A stretch of DNA of 10,794 nt from Baffinella frigidus. Taxonomy: Eukaryota; Cryptophyceae; Cryptomonadales; Baffinellaceae. Location: NCBI GenBank assembly GCA_026770585.1, contig MU646617.1:62770-73563 (forward strand), written 5' to 3'. Both the position numbers and the translations under genes were made by a program. Below, in pieces: positions 6,582-10,794 of this stretch; position 1 is the first letter of the stretch; each line of letters begins with the position of its first letter. The notes under the pieces are model-generated. The model was not told where the DNA came from. It made no database searches and saw only the letters and a program-made list of their open reading frames with translations.

Positions 6582-6855
6582 GGAGAACGAGCCCACCTTG
6601 CCAGCGCTACCGGTACCAGGCCCGACCCTTACCCAAATCTCTCCCGGAAAACTGTTTTTAAAATGCGTCGTGGTACTATTTATAACTCTAAATGTACAAG
6701 CTCGTACGAAACGGTTCCAACGTCAAGGGCACATTTGCGGGTGACCTGGGCACCCGCTTGATTCACCCGCTGTGTAGTCACATCGTGAAAAGGATCATAC
6801 AAAAGCGATTTGCTCCCCCACTGTGAGAGCTGGCGGGAGTTGAGTGCAGGCTTAC
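6582..6855. other. Mosaic spacer, no supported gene
   Basis: Contains a GCGGGTG-ACCTGGG-CACCCGC hairpin (about 6737-6757) and, from about 6806, the second copy of the GCGATTTGCTCCC repeat. Several ORFs under 100 codons overlap on both strands and none looks real. Confidence 0.3.
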
Positions 6856-6861
6856 TATTGC

Positions 6862-6993
6862 CCTCCGAAGATTTTGTAAAAGTCAACACCCCCACAAATC
6901 TGTCAACTTTAGAAACGAGATACACGTTCTGTGTACTTCGATTTTCGATTTTCGCCTTAAGTTGACTCATACAAAAACTCTGCCCTAGCAGAG
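6862..6993. mobile_element. Family-2 palindromic repeat, copy B, flanked by TATTGC
   Basis: Contains AAAAGTCAACACCCCCACAA and CTTAAGTTGACTCATAC as imperfect arms, aligned with the minus strand of 2992-3130. TATTGC at 6856-6861 and 6994-6999 flanks it. The related segment at 6398-6403 has one TATTGC running straight into ATCGT, as an empty site should. Confidence 0.6.
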
Positions 6994-6999
6994 TATTGC

Positions 7000-7271
7000 A
7001 TCGTGTGGCGTCCGCTGCCGAGCGCGGACGTGATTCAGGACGTGATGCAATTTTGGACGTGATGCAATTTTAAAGGACTGTAAAAACTGACACCTGAATT
7101 CTAAGGGAAATGTACTTTTAAAATGAAAAAGCCGAGGCCGGATTTCCGGTCGTGGCTTTTACATGAACCCCGTGTTGCCTCGATAGCGGCTAGATCACAT
7201 CGAAAAAAATATCATACAAATTAGATCACACGGTGCATTATTTCACATCGAATTCATAAATCCCAGCGCCG
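7000..7271. repeat. Dispersed repeat, copy 2, plus AT-rich spacer
   Basis: 7013-7190 aligns with 5945-6085, with an extra short duplication (GGACGTGATGCAATTTT). The hairpin at about 7129-7158 (AGCC...GCCGGA-TT-TCCGG...GGCT) matches copy 1 in position but not in sequence. 7191-7271 is AT-rich with nothing recognised. Confidence 0.55.
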
Positions 7272-7462
7272 CCACTCGAGAATGCCGGAGGATCCTATTT
7301 ATATGTGGGGTTGTAAATATTTGTACCAGGATAAGGTGTTCCAACCTCGTGACTGGCCAATATATGGCTAGTAACGTGACCAATCAAGGAAATTTACTAC
7401 ACAAATACCCACTTTTAAAAGCACATTGGTTTTAAATAGGCCCCTCTAGCATTCTCGTGTGG
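7272..7462. mobile_element. CCAC-ended MITE
   Basis: Ends CCACTCGAGAATGC and GCATTCTCGTGTGG, with further arm matches GAGG..CCTATTTA/TAAATAGG..CCTC and GGCTAGTAACGTGACCAATC in the right half. It contains GAAATTTACTACACAAATAC, the word shared with family 1. Confidence 0.7.
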
Positions 7463-7537
7463 TGTGCCTCGGGCCCCGTAATCCGACACAGGGTCATAAC
7501 CCTGTTTCGGGTGCCAAAAGTCGACAGTTTAAAGTTG

Positions 7538-7771
7538 ACAGTAGGAGGCCGGGAGGATCGGAATTGTGAAGAAGAGGTATTTATCCGGGGAAACCTATTT
7601 TTCTTTTTCTTTAGTTTGAGGTCAACGAAAATTACTACACGGTTCGTTCTTATTAGTAATATTAAAGCAGTCGTGTAGTAATTTTCGTGGCCATCAAACT
7701 AAAGAAAAGTAGGTTTCCCCGGATAAGTATAGCTCGCAGAGCGATGCGAGCAGCTGGATTCGGGTAAGGGG
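7538..7771 (-). pseudogene. S1-type channel fragment, inverted copy split by a MITE
   Basis: On the minus strand, 7771-7727 matches the 5' part of fragment A1 (CAGCTGCTCGCATCGCTCTG, CGAGCTATAC). The family-1 MITE follows. Coding then resumes at 7580 with ATACCTCTTCTTCACAATTC, reading LYLFFTIPILPASY. Fragment A1 reads LYFFFTIPILLAFFW at the same place. One ATAC too many marks the 4-bp target duplication. It is broken and cannot encode protein as it stands. Confidence 0.6.
7577..7730. mobile_element. Family-1 MITE inserted in the S1 fragment, GTAT target duplication
   Basis: Element 7581-7726: TTATCCGGGGAAACC... and ...GGTTTCCCCGGATAA, with arms containing AACGAAAATTACTACACG and CGTGTAGTAATTTTCG. 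GTAT lies at 7577-7580 and 7727-7730. The loop (TTCTTATTAGTAATATTAAA) is the reverse complement of the loop in the copy at 1898, so the two copies lie in opposite orientation. The empty site is visible at 8125-8140 and at 7769-7784. Confidence 0.9.
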
Positions 7772-7825
7772 CTATACCTCTTCTTCACAATCCCAATCCT
7801 CCCGGCCTTCTACTGTCAACCTTCA
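7772..7825 (+). pseudogene. S1-type channel fragment, plus-strand arm
   Basis: Reads LYLFFTIPILPAFYC, followed by sequence that no longer matches fragment A. Compared with the minus copy, ATT/ATC and CCG/CCA are synonymous and TCC/TTC changes Ser to Phe. The residues ending IPxLxAF(F/Y) fit the outer S1 helix of CNG/HCN/EAG-type channels. Non-functional on its own. Confidence 0.5.
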
Positions 7826-7924
7826 ACTGTCGACTTTTGGCATGGTTTGAGGCCTCGGGCGGGCCCCACGCGAGGCTCGTTTTCCACGCAACGACGACCT
7901 GTGCACCAAATCCCTCTGTTTTAA

Positions 7925-7967
7925 AAGTCAACTCGCCGTGAATCGCCCACAAATCTGTCAACTTATC
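7925..7967 (+). repeat. Partial family-2 repeat
   Basis: AAAAGTCAACTCGCCGTGAA and CCCACAAATCTGTCAACTT match segments of the copies at 2992-3130 and 6862-6993. The two halves are brought together, so it looks like a deletion derivative. Confidence 0.55.
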
Positions 7968-8094
7968 TGGATTCCGGATTAGAATACTTTTAGAAGTGCA
8001 GGAATAATAGAAAGACTCCACAAAAATACACCTGTTTGATACACAGGCCATCGTCGCGTGGTTGGGTGCCGTCCGACGAGGCTCATAACCGTAA

Positions 8095-8226
8095 CCCCGA
8101 ACGCAGCTGCTCTCATCGCTATGCGAGCTGTACTTCTTCTTCACGATTCCGATCCTCCTCGCGTTCTTCTGGAACAAACCACCGTGCTGGCGTCAAGCGA
8201 CGCTCGAGCTCGATCTCTTCTGCGAG
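8095..8226 (+). pseudogene. Channel fragment A1: S1 to start of S2, CNBD-type cation channel family
   Basis: Open frame after TAA at 8092-8094, with no ATG. It reads LCELYFFFTIPILLAFFW, then NKPPCWRQATLELDLFCE, ending at GAG/GTTACG, a plausible 5' splice site in phase 0; unspliced, the frame stops at 8251-8253. The hydrophobic IPILLAFFW fits S1. LDLFCE fits the start of S2, where family members have (L/F)D-x-x-x-D/E before FF-x-x-D. Joined in phase to fragment B it extends the S2 pattern. Against A2, all seven differences over 22 codons are synonymous. The 5' part also forms the arms of the inverted repeat at 7512-7842. The family call is from remembered consensus, not a search. Confidence 0.55.
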
Positions 8227-8263
8227 GTTACGAGCCTATTGTTTCTGTGTTAATGGTTTGGGG

Positions 8264-8449
8264 GTTGGGTTCAGGGGTTTAGGTCGTAGGGGTTGAGGGC
8301 GCAGGTTTTATTAAAAGGTTTGGGAGTTAAGGGGTTAGGGTTAGGGTTAGGGTTAGGGTTGGGGTTAGGGTTAGGGTTAGGGTTAGGGTGAGTGTTAGGT
8401 TTAGGTTTAGGTTGTAGAGGTTAGGGTCTATGGTGTAGGGATTGAGGGT
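8264..8449 (+). repeat. G-rich telomere-like block between A1 and A2
   Basis: TTCAGGGGTTTAGG, then seven or more TTAGGG hexamer-type units (about 8335-8390, one TTGGGG variant) and TTTAGG-type units, ending TGTAGGGATTGAGGGT directly before fragment A2. It would be intron if A1 and A2 belonged to one transcript. Confidence 0.85.
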
Positions 8450-8515
8450 GCGTTCTTCTGGAACAAGCCGCCGTGCTGGCGCCAGGCCACTCTGGAGCTC
8501 GATCTCTTCTGCGAG
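8450..8515 (+). pseudogene. Channel fragment A2
   Basis: 22 codons, AFFWNKPPCWRQATL then ELDLFCE, followed by GTTTCC. It is preceded by ATTGAG/GGT, which could act as a 3' splice site. It differs from A1 at AAA/AAG, CCA/CCG, CGT/CGC, CAA/CAG, GCG/GCC, ACG/ACT and CTC/CTG, all silent. The S1 part upstream of AFF is absent and replaced by telomere-like DNA. Confidence 0.55.
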
Positions 8516-8559
8516 GTTTCCTCCAAACCCTAAACCCTGGCCCCATACTACCCGGTTTA

Positions 8560-8698
8560 AGAGTTCCTGGTTTAGGAGTTACGGGTTTGGGGTTCAGGGT
8601 GTAGCCTGTGGGGTGTAGGGTGTAGGGTGTAGGGTGCAGGGTGTAGGGTGTAGGGTGTAGGGTGTGGGGTGTAGGGTGTAGGGTGTAGGGGTACGAGG
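8560..8698 (+). repeat. GTGTAGGG octamer block
   Basis: About ten consecutive GTGTAGGG-type octamers (8598-8690) with GTGCAGGG and GTGTGGGG variants, preceded by TTTAGGAGTT-type units. The octamer is a homogeneous local variant unlike the surrounding heptamers. Confidence 0.85.
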
Positions 8699-8703
8699 CT
8701 GCC

Positions 8704-8733
8704 CGGATCCTCCTGGCGTTCTACTGGAACAAG
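8704..8733 (+). pseudogene. Channel fragment A3 (short)
   Basis: CGG ATC CTC CTG GCG TTC TAC TGG AAC AAG reads RILLAFYWNK, matching A1 (PILLAFFWNK), then AAG/GTTTAG, a possible splice donor leading into telomere-like repeat. It contains the ILL upstream of AF that A2 and A4 lack. Only 10 codons, but agreement with A1 in frame is clear. Confidence 0.45.
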
Positions 8734-8790
8734 GTTTAGGGTTAGGTTTAGGGTTTATAGGTTAGGGTTGAGGGTGTGGGGATTGAGGGT

Positions 8791-8856
8791 GCGTTCTTCT
8801 GGAACAAACCACCGTGCTGGCGTCAAGCGACTCTCGAACGCGATCTCTTCTGCGAG
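8791..8856 (+). pseudogene. Channel fragment A4
   Basis: 22 codons like A1 except ACG/ACT and GAG/GAA (silent) and one CTC/CGC change (LELD to LERD). Similarity to A1 continues beyond the coding part through GAG/GTTACGAGCCTATTGTTTCT and the start of the telomere-like spacer (to about 8914). The spacer was therefore copied with the fragment: the duplication unit is fragment plus spacer. Confidence 0.55.
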
Positions 8857-8884
8857 GTTACGAGCCTATTGTTTCTGTGTTAAT

Positions 8885-8929
8885 TGTTTGGGGGTTGGGT
8901 TCAGGGGTTTAGGGTTTGGGGTTTAGGGC
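8885..8929 (+). repeat. Telomere-like spacer between A4 and A5
   Basis: TTGTTTGGGGGTTGGGTTCA then GGGGTTTAGGGTTTGGGG. Its start is a duplicate of the spacer after A1 (8251-8282). Confidence 0.8.
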
Positions 8930-9051
8930 GCTTTCTGCTGGGACCGTACGCCTTGCTTAGGGTTTGGGGTTTGGGGTTTGGGGTTTGGGGTTTGGGGTTT
9001 GGGGTTTAGGGTTGGCGTCAGGCCACCGTCGAACTCGACTTTTTCTGCGAG
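8930..9051 (+). pseudogene. Channel fragment A5, split by a telomeric insertion
   Basis: 5' part 8930-8956 reads AFCWDRTPC; 3' part 9013-9051 reads WRQATVELDFFCE, then GAG/GTTTCC. Together they match A1-A4 in frame (AFFWNKPPC plus WRQATLELDLFCE). Between the Cys and Trp codons lie exactly 56 bp of telomere-like heptamers. Protein divergence from A1 is higher than in the other copies, with further silent changes (CGC/CGT, GAG/GAA, GAT/GAC). It is the last A copy before the B copies. Confidence 0.55.
8957..9012 (+). repeat. Eight telomere-like heptamers inside a coding fragment
   Basis: TTAGGGT, six TTGGGGT, TTAGGGT, exactly 56 bp and without other bases, located between TGC and TGG codons of fragment A5. 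Copies A1, A2 and A4 have TGCTGG without interruption. Confidence 0.85.
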
Positions 9052-9057
9052 GTTTCC

Positions 9058-9289
9058 CTCAGCCCTGACCCCTGAACCCTGAACCTTGAACCCTGCACCC
9101 TAACCCGTAAACGAAGAATACCAACCCCTGAACCCTCACCCCTCACCCCTGAGCCCTGAACCCTAGACCCTGAACTCTGAATACAAAAATGCCAAAACCC
9201 TAGACGGACATTCCCAACCCATGAACCCTGAACCCTAAACCCTCACCCTAACCCGACCCCTGAACCCTATCCCCCAGCCCTAAACCCAG
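9058..9289 (-). repeat. Telomere-like spacer between A5 and B1
   Basis: CCCTGAACC, CCCTCACC and CCCTAAACC repeats with a short unique interruption (9180-9215). With GAG/GTTTCC at its left and TAAACCCAG at its right it could be an intron of 238 nt, phase 0, almost entirely telomere-like. Confidence 0.8.
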
Positions 9290-9340
9290 GTGTTTTTCAT
9301 TTTAGAGCTATACCTGCAATTTGTGGTGAAGTTCTACACG
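9290..9340 (+). pseudogene. Channel fragment B1: S2
   Basis: After AAACCCAG it reads VFFILELYLQFVVKFYT, then runs into CCCTAACCCC repeat without a splice donor, so the 3' part is lost. Against B2 there are four silent changes (ATA/ATT, TTG/TTA, CTG/CTA, CAG/CAA). The pattern FF-I-L-E-L-x-L-x-F fits S2 of CNG/HCN/EAG channels (FFLxDLxLNF). Confidence 0.5.
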
Positions 9341-9589
9341 CCCTAACCCCTAAACTCCAAACCCGTACCCATGAACCAGAAACCCGCAACCCTTAACACG
9401 AAACACTAAACCCTAAACCCTAAACCCTAAACCCTAAACCCTGAACCCTAAACCCTAAACCCTAAGCCCTGATCCCTAACCCCTAAACCCTAAACCCTAA
9501 ACCCTAAACCCTAACCCCTAAACCCTAACCCCTAACCCCTAAACCCTAAACCTTAAACCCTAAACCCTAAACCCTAAACCCCACACCAG
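9341..9589 (-). repeat. Telomeric spacer between B1 and B2
   Basis: About 250 bp of CCCTAAACC, CCCTAACCC and minor variants, including runs of perfect CCCTAAA, ending CCCCACACCAG, a 3' splice-like site. Confidence 0.9.
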
Positions 9590-9658
9590 GTGTTTTTCAT
9601 ATTGGAGCTGTGCCTGCAGTTTTTCGTGGGCTTCTACGACAAGCAGGGGCGATTCCAG
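9590..9658 (+). pseudogene. Channel fragment B2: S2 and S2-S3 turn, best preserved
   Basis: 69 nt, 23 codons, between ACACCAG and CAG/GTATAC: VFFILELCLQFFVGFYDK, then QGRFQ. Both boundaries have good splice-site character and phase 0. Appended to the end of fragment A (LDLFCE) it gives the S2 consensus of the CNBD channel group: D-L-x-x-E-x-FF-x-x-E-x-x-L-x-F then a G-(F/Y)-x-D-x-x-G-R turn. Two Glu stand where family members usually have Asp. It could be an exon of a live gene or a pseudogene; the sequence alone does not decide. Confidence 0.6.
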
Positions 9659-9700
9659 GTATACCTAAACCCTCAACCCTCAGCCCTCAACCCTGGTTGA
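9659..9700 (-). repeat. Telomere-like spacer after B2
   Basis: GTATACCTAAACCCTCAACC and onward. The splice-donor bases GTATAC run straight into CCTAAACCC repeat, so the 5' end of the possible intron merges with telomeric sequence. Confidence 0.7.
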
Positions 9701-9706
9701 AAAAAT

Positions 9707-9803
9707 GACGACTCCCTTATTAAGGGGGTCGCGACCCTTCTTTTGCTAAGGGGGCCGCGACACCATATAAGGAGGTCGTGACCCCCTTAGTAAGGGAGTC
9801 GCT
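9707..9803. mobile_element. Small foldback element replacing the start of B3
   Basis: ACTCCCTTATTAAGGGGGTC (9711-9730) pairs with GACCCCCTTAGTAAGGGAGT (9780-9799), one mismatch in 20. GGTCGCGACC and related palindromes fill the interior. It ends exactly at CTGCAATTT, where the copy of fragment B resumes without its first eight codons. Confidence 0.65.
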
Positions 9804-9846
9804 GCAATTTGTGGTGGGGTTCTACGATAAGCAGGGGCGATTCCAG
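9802..9846 (+). pseudogene. Channel fragment B3, 5'-truncated
   Basis: 15 codons, LQFVVGFYDKQGRFQ, then CAG/GTATACCTAAAGCCTC as in B2. Relative to B2 it has silent changes (CAG/CAA, GGC/GGG, GAC/GAT) and FF to FV. The first eight codons are replaced by the foldback. An ATG-initiated frame 9778-10026 runs through here, but its N- and C-terminal parts are translated foldback. Confidence 0.5.
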
Positions 9847-9849
9847 GTA

Positions 9850-9885
9850 TACCTAAAGCCTCAACCCTCCGCCCTACATCCTTGT
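9850..9885 (-). repeat. Short telomere-like spacer after B3
   Basis: CCTAAAGCCTCAACCCTCCG and onward, a diverged duplicate of the spacer after B2. B2-spacer-foldback and B3-spacer-foldback form a tandem duplication (188 bp between equivalent points). Confidence 0.6.
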
Positions 9886-9897
9886 CAAAAGAGTCAC

Positions 9898-9963
9898 GAC
9901 TCTCTTGCTAAGGAGGTCGCGACCCCACATAAGGAGGTCGTGACCCCCTTAGCAAGGGAGTCG
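9898..9963. mobile_element. Second copy of the foldback, before B4
   Basis: ACTCTCTTGCTAAGGAGGTC (9899-9918) pairs with GACCCCCTTAGCAAGGGAGT (9942-9961). The centre is shorter than in the first copy. GC at the position where copy 1 has AT is present in both arms, so the arms changed together. Confidence 0.65.
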
Positions 9964-10001
9964 CTGCAGTTTGGTTCTACGATGAGCAGGACCGTTTCCA
10001 G
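9964..10001 (+). pseudogene. Channel fragment B4, frameshifted
   Basis: CTGCAGTTT then GGTTCTACGATGAGCAGGAC to TTCCAG/GTATAC. Compared with B3, seven bases (GTGGTGG) are missing, which breaks the frame between LQF and GFYDEQDRFQ. The 3' splice-like boundary is retained. A clear pseudo-exon. Confidence 0.55.
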
Positions 10002-10021
10002 GTATACTCTAGTGGTTGAGA

Positions 10022-10253
10022 GTTAACCCTACACCAATCAACCATAAACCCTAACCTCTAAACCCTACACCCGCAAAGCTACACCCGAAACCCGAAACCC
10101 GAATTCCGAAACCCGAAACCCCAAACCCCAAACCCCCCTGTTTTAGGGTTGCAATCCCTAACACCTCGGCTCTAAGCCCTAAACCCCAAAACCTAAACCC
10201 GAACCCTAAAACCGAAACCCGAAACCCGAAACCTAACCCCTACACCCTAAATC
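10022..10253 (-). repeat. Telomere-like spacer between B4 and C
   Basis: CCCTACACC, CCCTAAACC and a homogeneous patch of CCCGAAA variants (about 10082-10115, 10205-10230), ending CCTAAATCAG before fragment C. Confidence 0.8.
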
Positions 10254-10255
10254 AG

Positions 10256-10291
10256 GACAAGCTCACAGTCATCGCACTCAACTACGTGAAG
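10256..10291 (+). pseudogene. Channel fragment C: S2-S3 linker
   Basis: 36 nt between ATCAG and AAG/GTGACA, phase 0, reading DKLTVIALNYVK. Joined after fragment B (GRFQ) this resembles the linker entering S3 in HCN/CNG channels, where a D-x-K-x-I-x-x-N-Y-(L/V)-K pattern is characteristic. It is short, but its place after B, its boundaries and its residues agree. A degraded trace of a second copy may precede the repeated donor sequence at about 10348-10376 (GTGCACAACCGGGGTTACGG). Confidence 0.5.
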
Positions 10292-10460
10292 GTGACAACT
10301 GGGGTTACGGTTTAGTGTTTAGTGTTTAGTGTTTGGGGTTTAGGGTTTGGGGTTTGTCAATTGGTGCACAACCGGGGTTACGGTTTAGTGTTTAGGGTTT
10401 AGGGTTTAGGGTCTGGGGTTTGTTCATTGCCGTAGCCCCGGTTTAGGGTTTAGGGTTTCG
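10292..10460 (+). repeat. G-rich telomere-like block after C
   Basis: GTTACGGTTTAGTGTTTAGT then TTTAGGG/TTTGGGG units, with the start duplicated at about 10363 (GGGGTTACGGTTTAGTGTTT). A third shorter block ends at 10460. Confidence 0.85.
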
Positions 10461-10680
10461 GACGGTCTAGCTCTTCTTCACTTGGCTTGACAAGGACTAT
10501 TCTCACGTTAACATCCTGACAGCCTGACAGCAATGGGAACATAAACATTCATAGGTCCTACGGTAGGCAACCCGTAGGGACATAGGGGGGTTCCTACGGA
10601 TATGGTAACGGAAACTCGGCCCCTTTTGATCCTTGATCCGGAAATCCTTCGCGGTGCAAATTCGTCGTGGAGCGAACAAC
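10461..10680. repeat. Spacer with a second copy of the MITE core
   Basis: 10563-10615 matches 6483-6535 (GTAGGCAACCCGTAGGGACA, TTCCTACGGATA, GTAACGGAAA / GTTAACGGAAA), and weaker similarity continues to about 10660. The terminal inverted repeats of the first copy are not present. A coding-like LFFTWLDKDYSHVNIL after TCTAG at 10476 could be a further exon remnant but matches nothing I recognise. Confidence 0.55.
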
Positions 10681-10794
10681 AACTCCCCAAACCCCAAACC
10701 CCAAACCCCAAGCACTGAACCGTAACCCCAGACCCCAAACCCTAAACCCCAAACCCCAAACCCCAAACCCCAAACCCCAAACCCCACACCCCAA
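10681..10794 (-). repeat. CCCCAAA (TTTGGGG-type) interstitial block at the right edge
   Basis: Mostly CCCCAAA heptamers with CCCTAAA and CAAGCACTGAACC interruptions. The C-rich strand is on plus at the right edge, the reverse of a terminal telomere. The minus-strand ORFs with repeated GFGVWGL are translations of this repeat. Confidence 0.9.

Larger units (their letters stand above)
7512..7842. repeat. Large inverted repeat built from S1-type channel fragments
   Basis: Arms 7512-7580 and 7772-7842 pair: GCCAAAAGTCGACAG at the outer ends, GAGGCCGGGAGGAT against ATCCTCCCGGCC, and TGTGAAGAAGAGGTAT against ATACCTCTTCTTCACA. The arms align with the first half of coding fragment A1 (8131-8170), so the palindrome arose by inverted duplication of the channel fragment. 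The loop holds a family-1 MITE and the rest of the minus-strand copy. Confidence 0.8.

Noticed and set aside
8058-8282. ATG-initiated ORFs overlapping fragment A1
   Set aside because: They are in other frames than the one in which copies A1-A5 conserve their protein sequence, so they are shadows.
8964-9005. TTGGGG repeats as a sign of ciliate DNA
   Set aside because: The unit is a 7-mer (TTTGGGG), surrounded by TTTAGGG, and is a local variant; ciliate TTGGGG is a 6-mer.
10476-10526. Further channel exon reading LFFTWLDKDYSHVNIL
   Set aside because: It follows an AG and is open, but it does not fit the expected S3 start and there is no second copy to test coding constraint.
10503-10794. Minus-strand ORFs with repeated GFGVWGL
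   Set aside because: Direct translation of CCCCAAA heptamers; any frame through such a repeat stays open.

Overview
The window looks like subtelomeric DNA from the nucleus of a photosynthetic eukaryote. About a third of it is plant/algal-type telomeric heptamer (TTTAGGG) and degenerate variants (TTCAGGG, TTTGGGG, GTGTAGGG, TTAGGG), in many blocks of both orientations. The one recognisable protein start (minus strand, 577 to 137) carries a signal peptide ending in the ASAFAP motif, typical of algae with a secondary red-type plastid (stramenopile, cryptophyte, haptophyte, chromerid, dinoflagellate). I cannot name the genus. Neither window edge has the orientation of a true chromosome end, so all repeat blocks here are interstitial.

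Layout: 1-153, telomeric block that supplies the stop codon of the plastid-targeted reading frame (137-577). 699-1613, GC-rich unique DNA with an unrecognised ORF, bracketed by mirrored inverted motifs. 1674-3400, telomeric blocks plus a dense cluster of palindromic miniature elements (MITEs), two of them nested. 3631-5020, a telomeric block, then a 221-bp tandem repeat whose later units are broken by two MITEs. 5021-5943, a long interstitial telomeric array. 5944-7500, a patchwork of older repeats and MITEs. 7511-8253, inverted and direct copies of a coding fragment, one split by a MITE. 8095-10291, repeated coding fragments separated by telomere-like DNA. 10292-10794, more telomeric variants and a dispersed repeat.

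The main find is a set of coding fragments on the plus strand, most bounded by splice-like AG and GT. They read in order like the voltage-sensor half of a cyclic-nucleotide-binding-domain type cation channel (CNG/HCN/EAG group): S1 to early S2 (fragment A, five copies plus two inverted S1 pieces), S2 (fragment B, four copies) and the S2-S3 linker (fragment C). The 221-bp tandem units at 3800-5020 may be S3-S4 pieces of the same family. Two copies of A differ at seven sites, all synonymous, so these are recent derivatives of sequence under protein-level selection. The spacers that would be introns consist mostly of degenerate telomeric repeat. I infer a subtelomeric graveyard or reservoir of channel exons; whether any copy is expressed cannot be told from the sequence.

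Several MITE insertions can be resolved to the base because an uninterrupted copy lies in the same window. No tRNA, rRNA, CRISPR or prokaryotic gene was seen.
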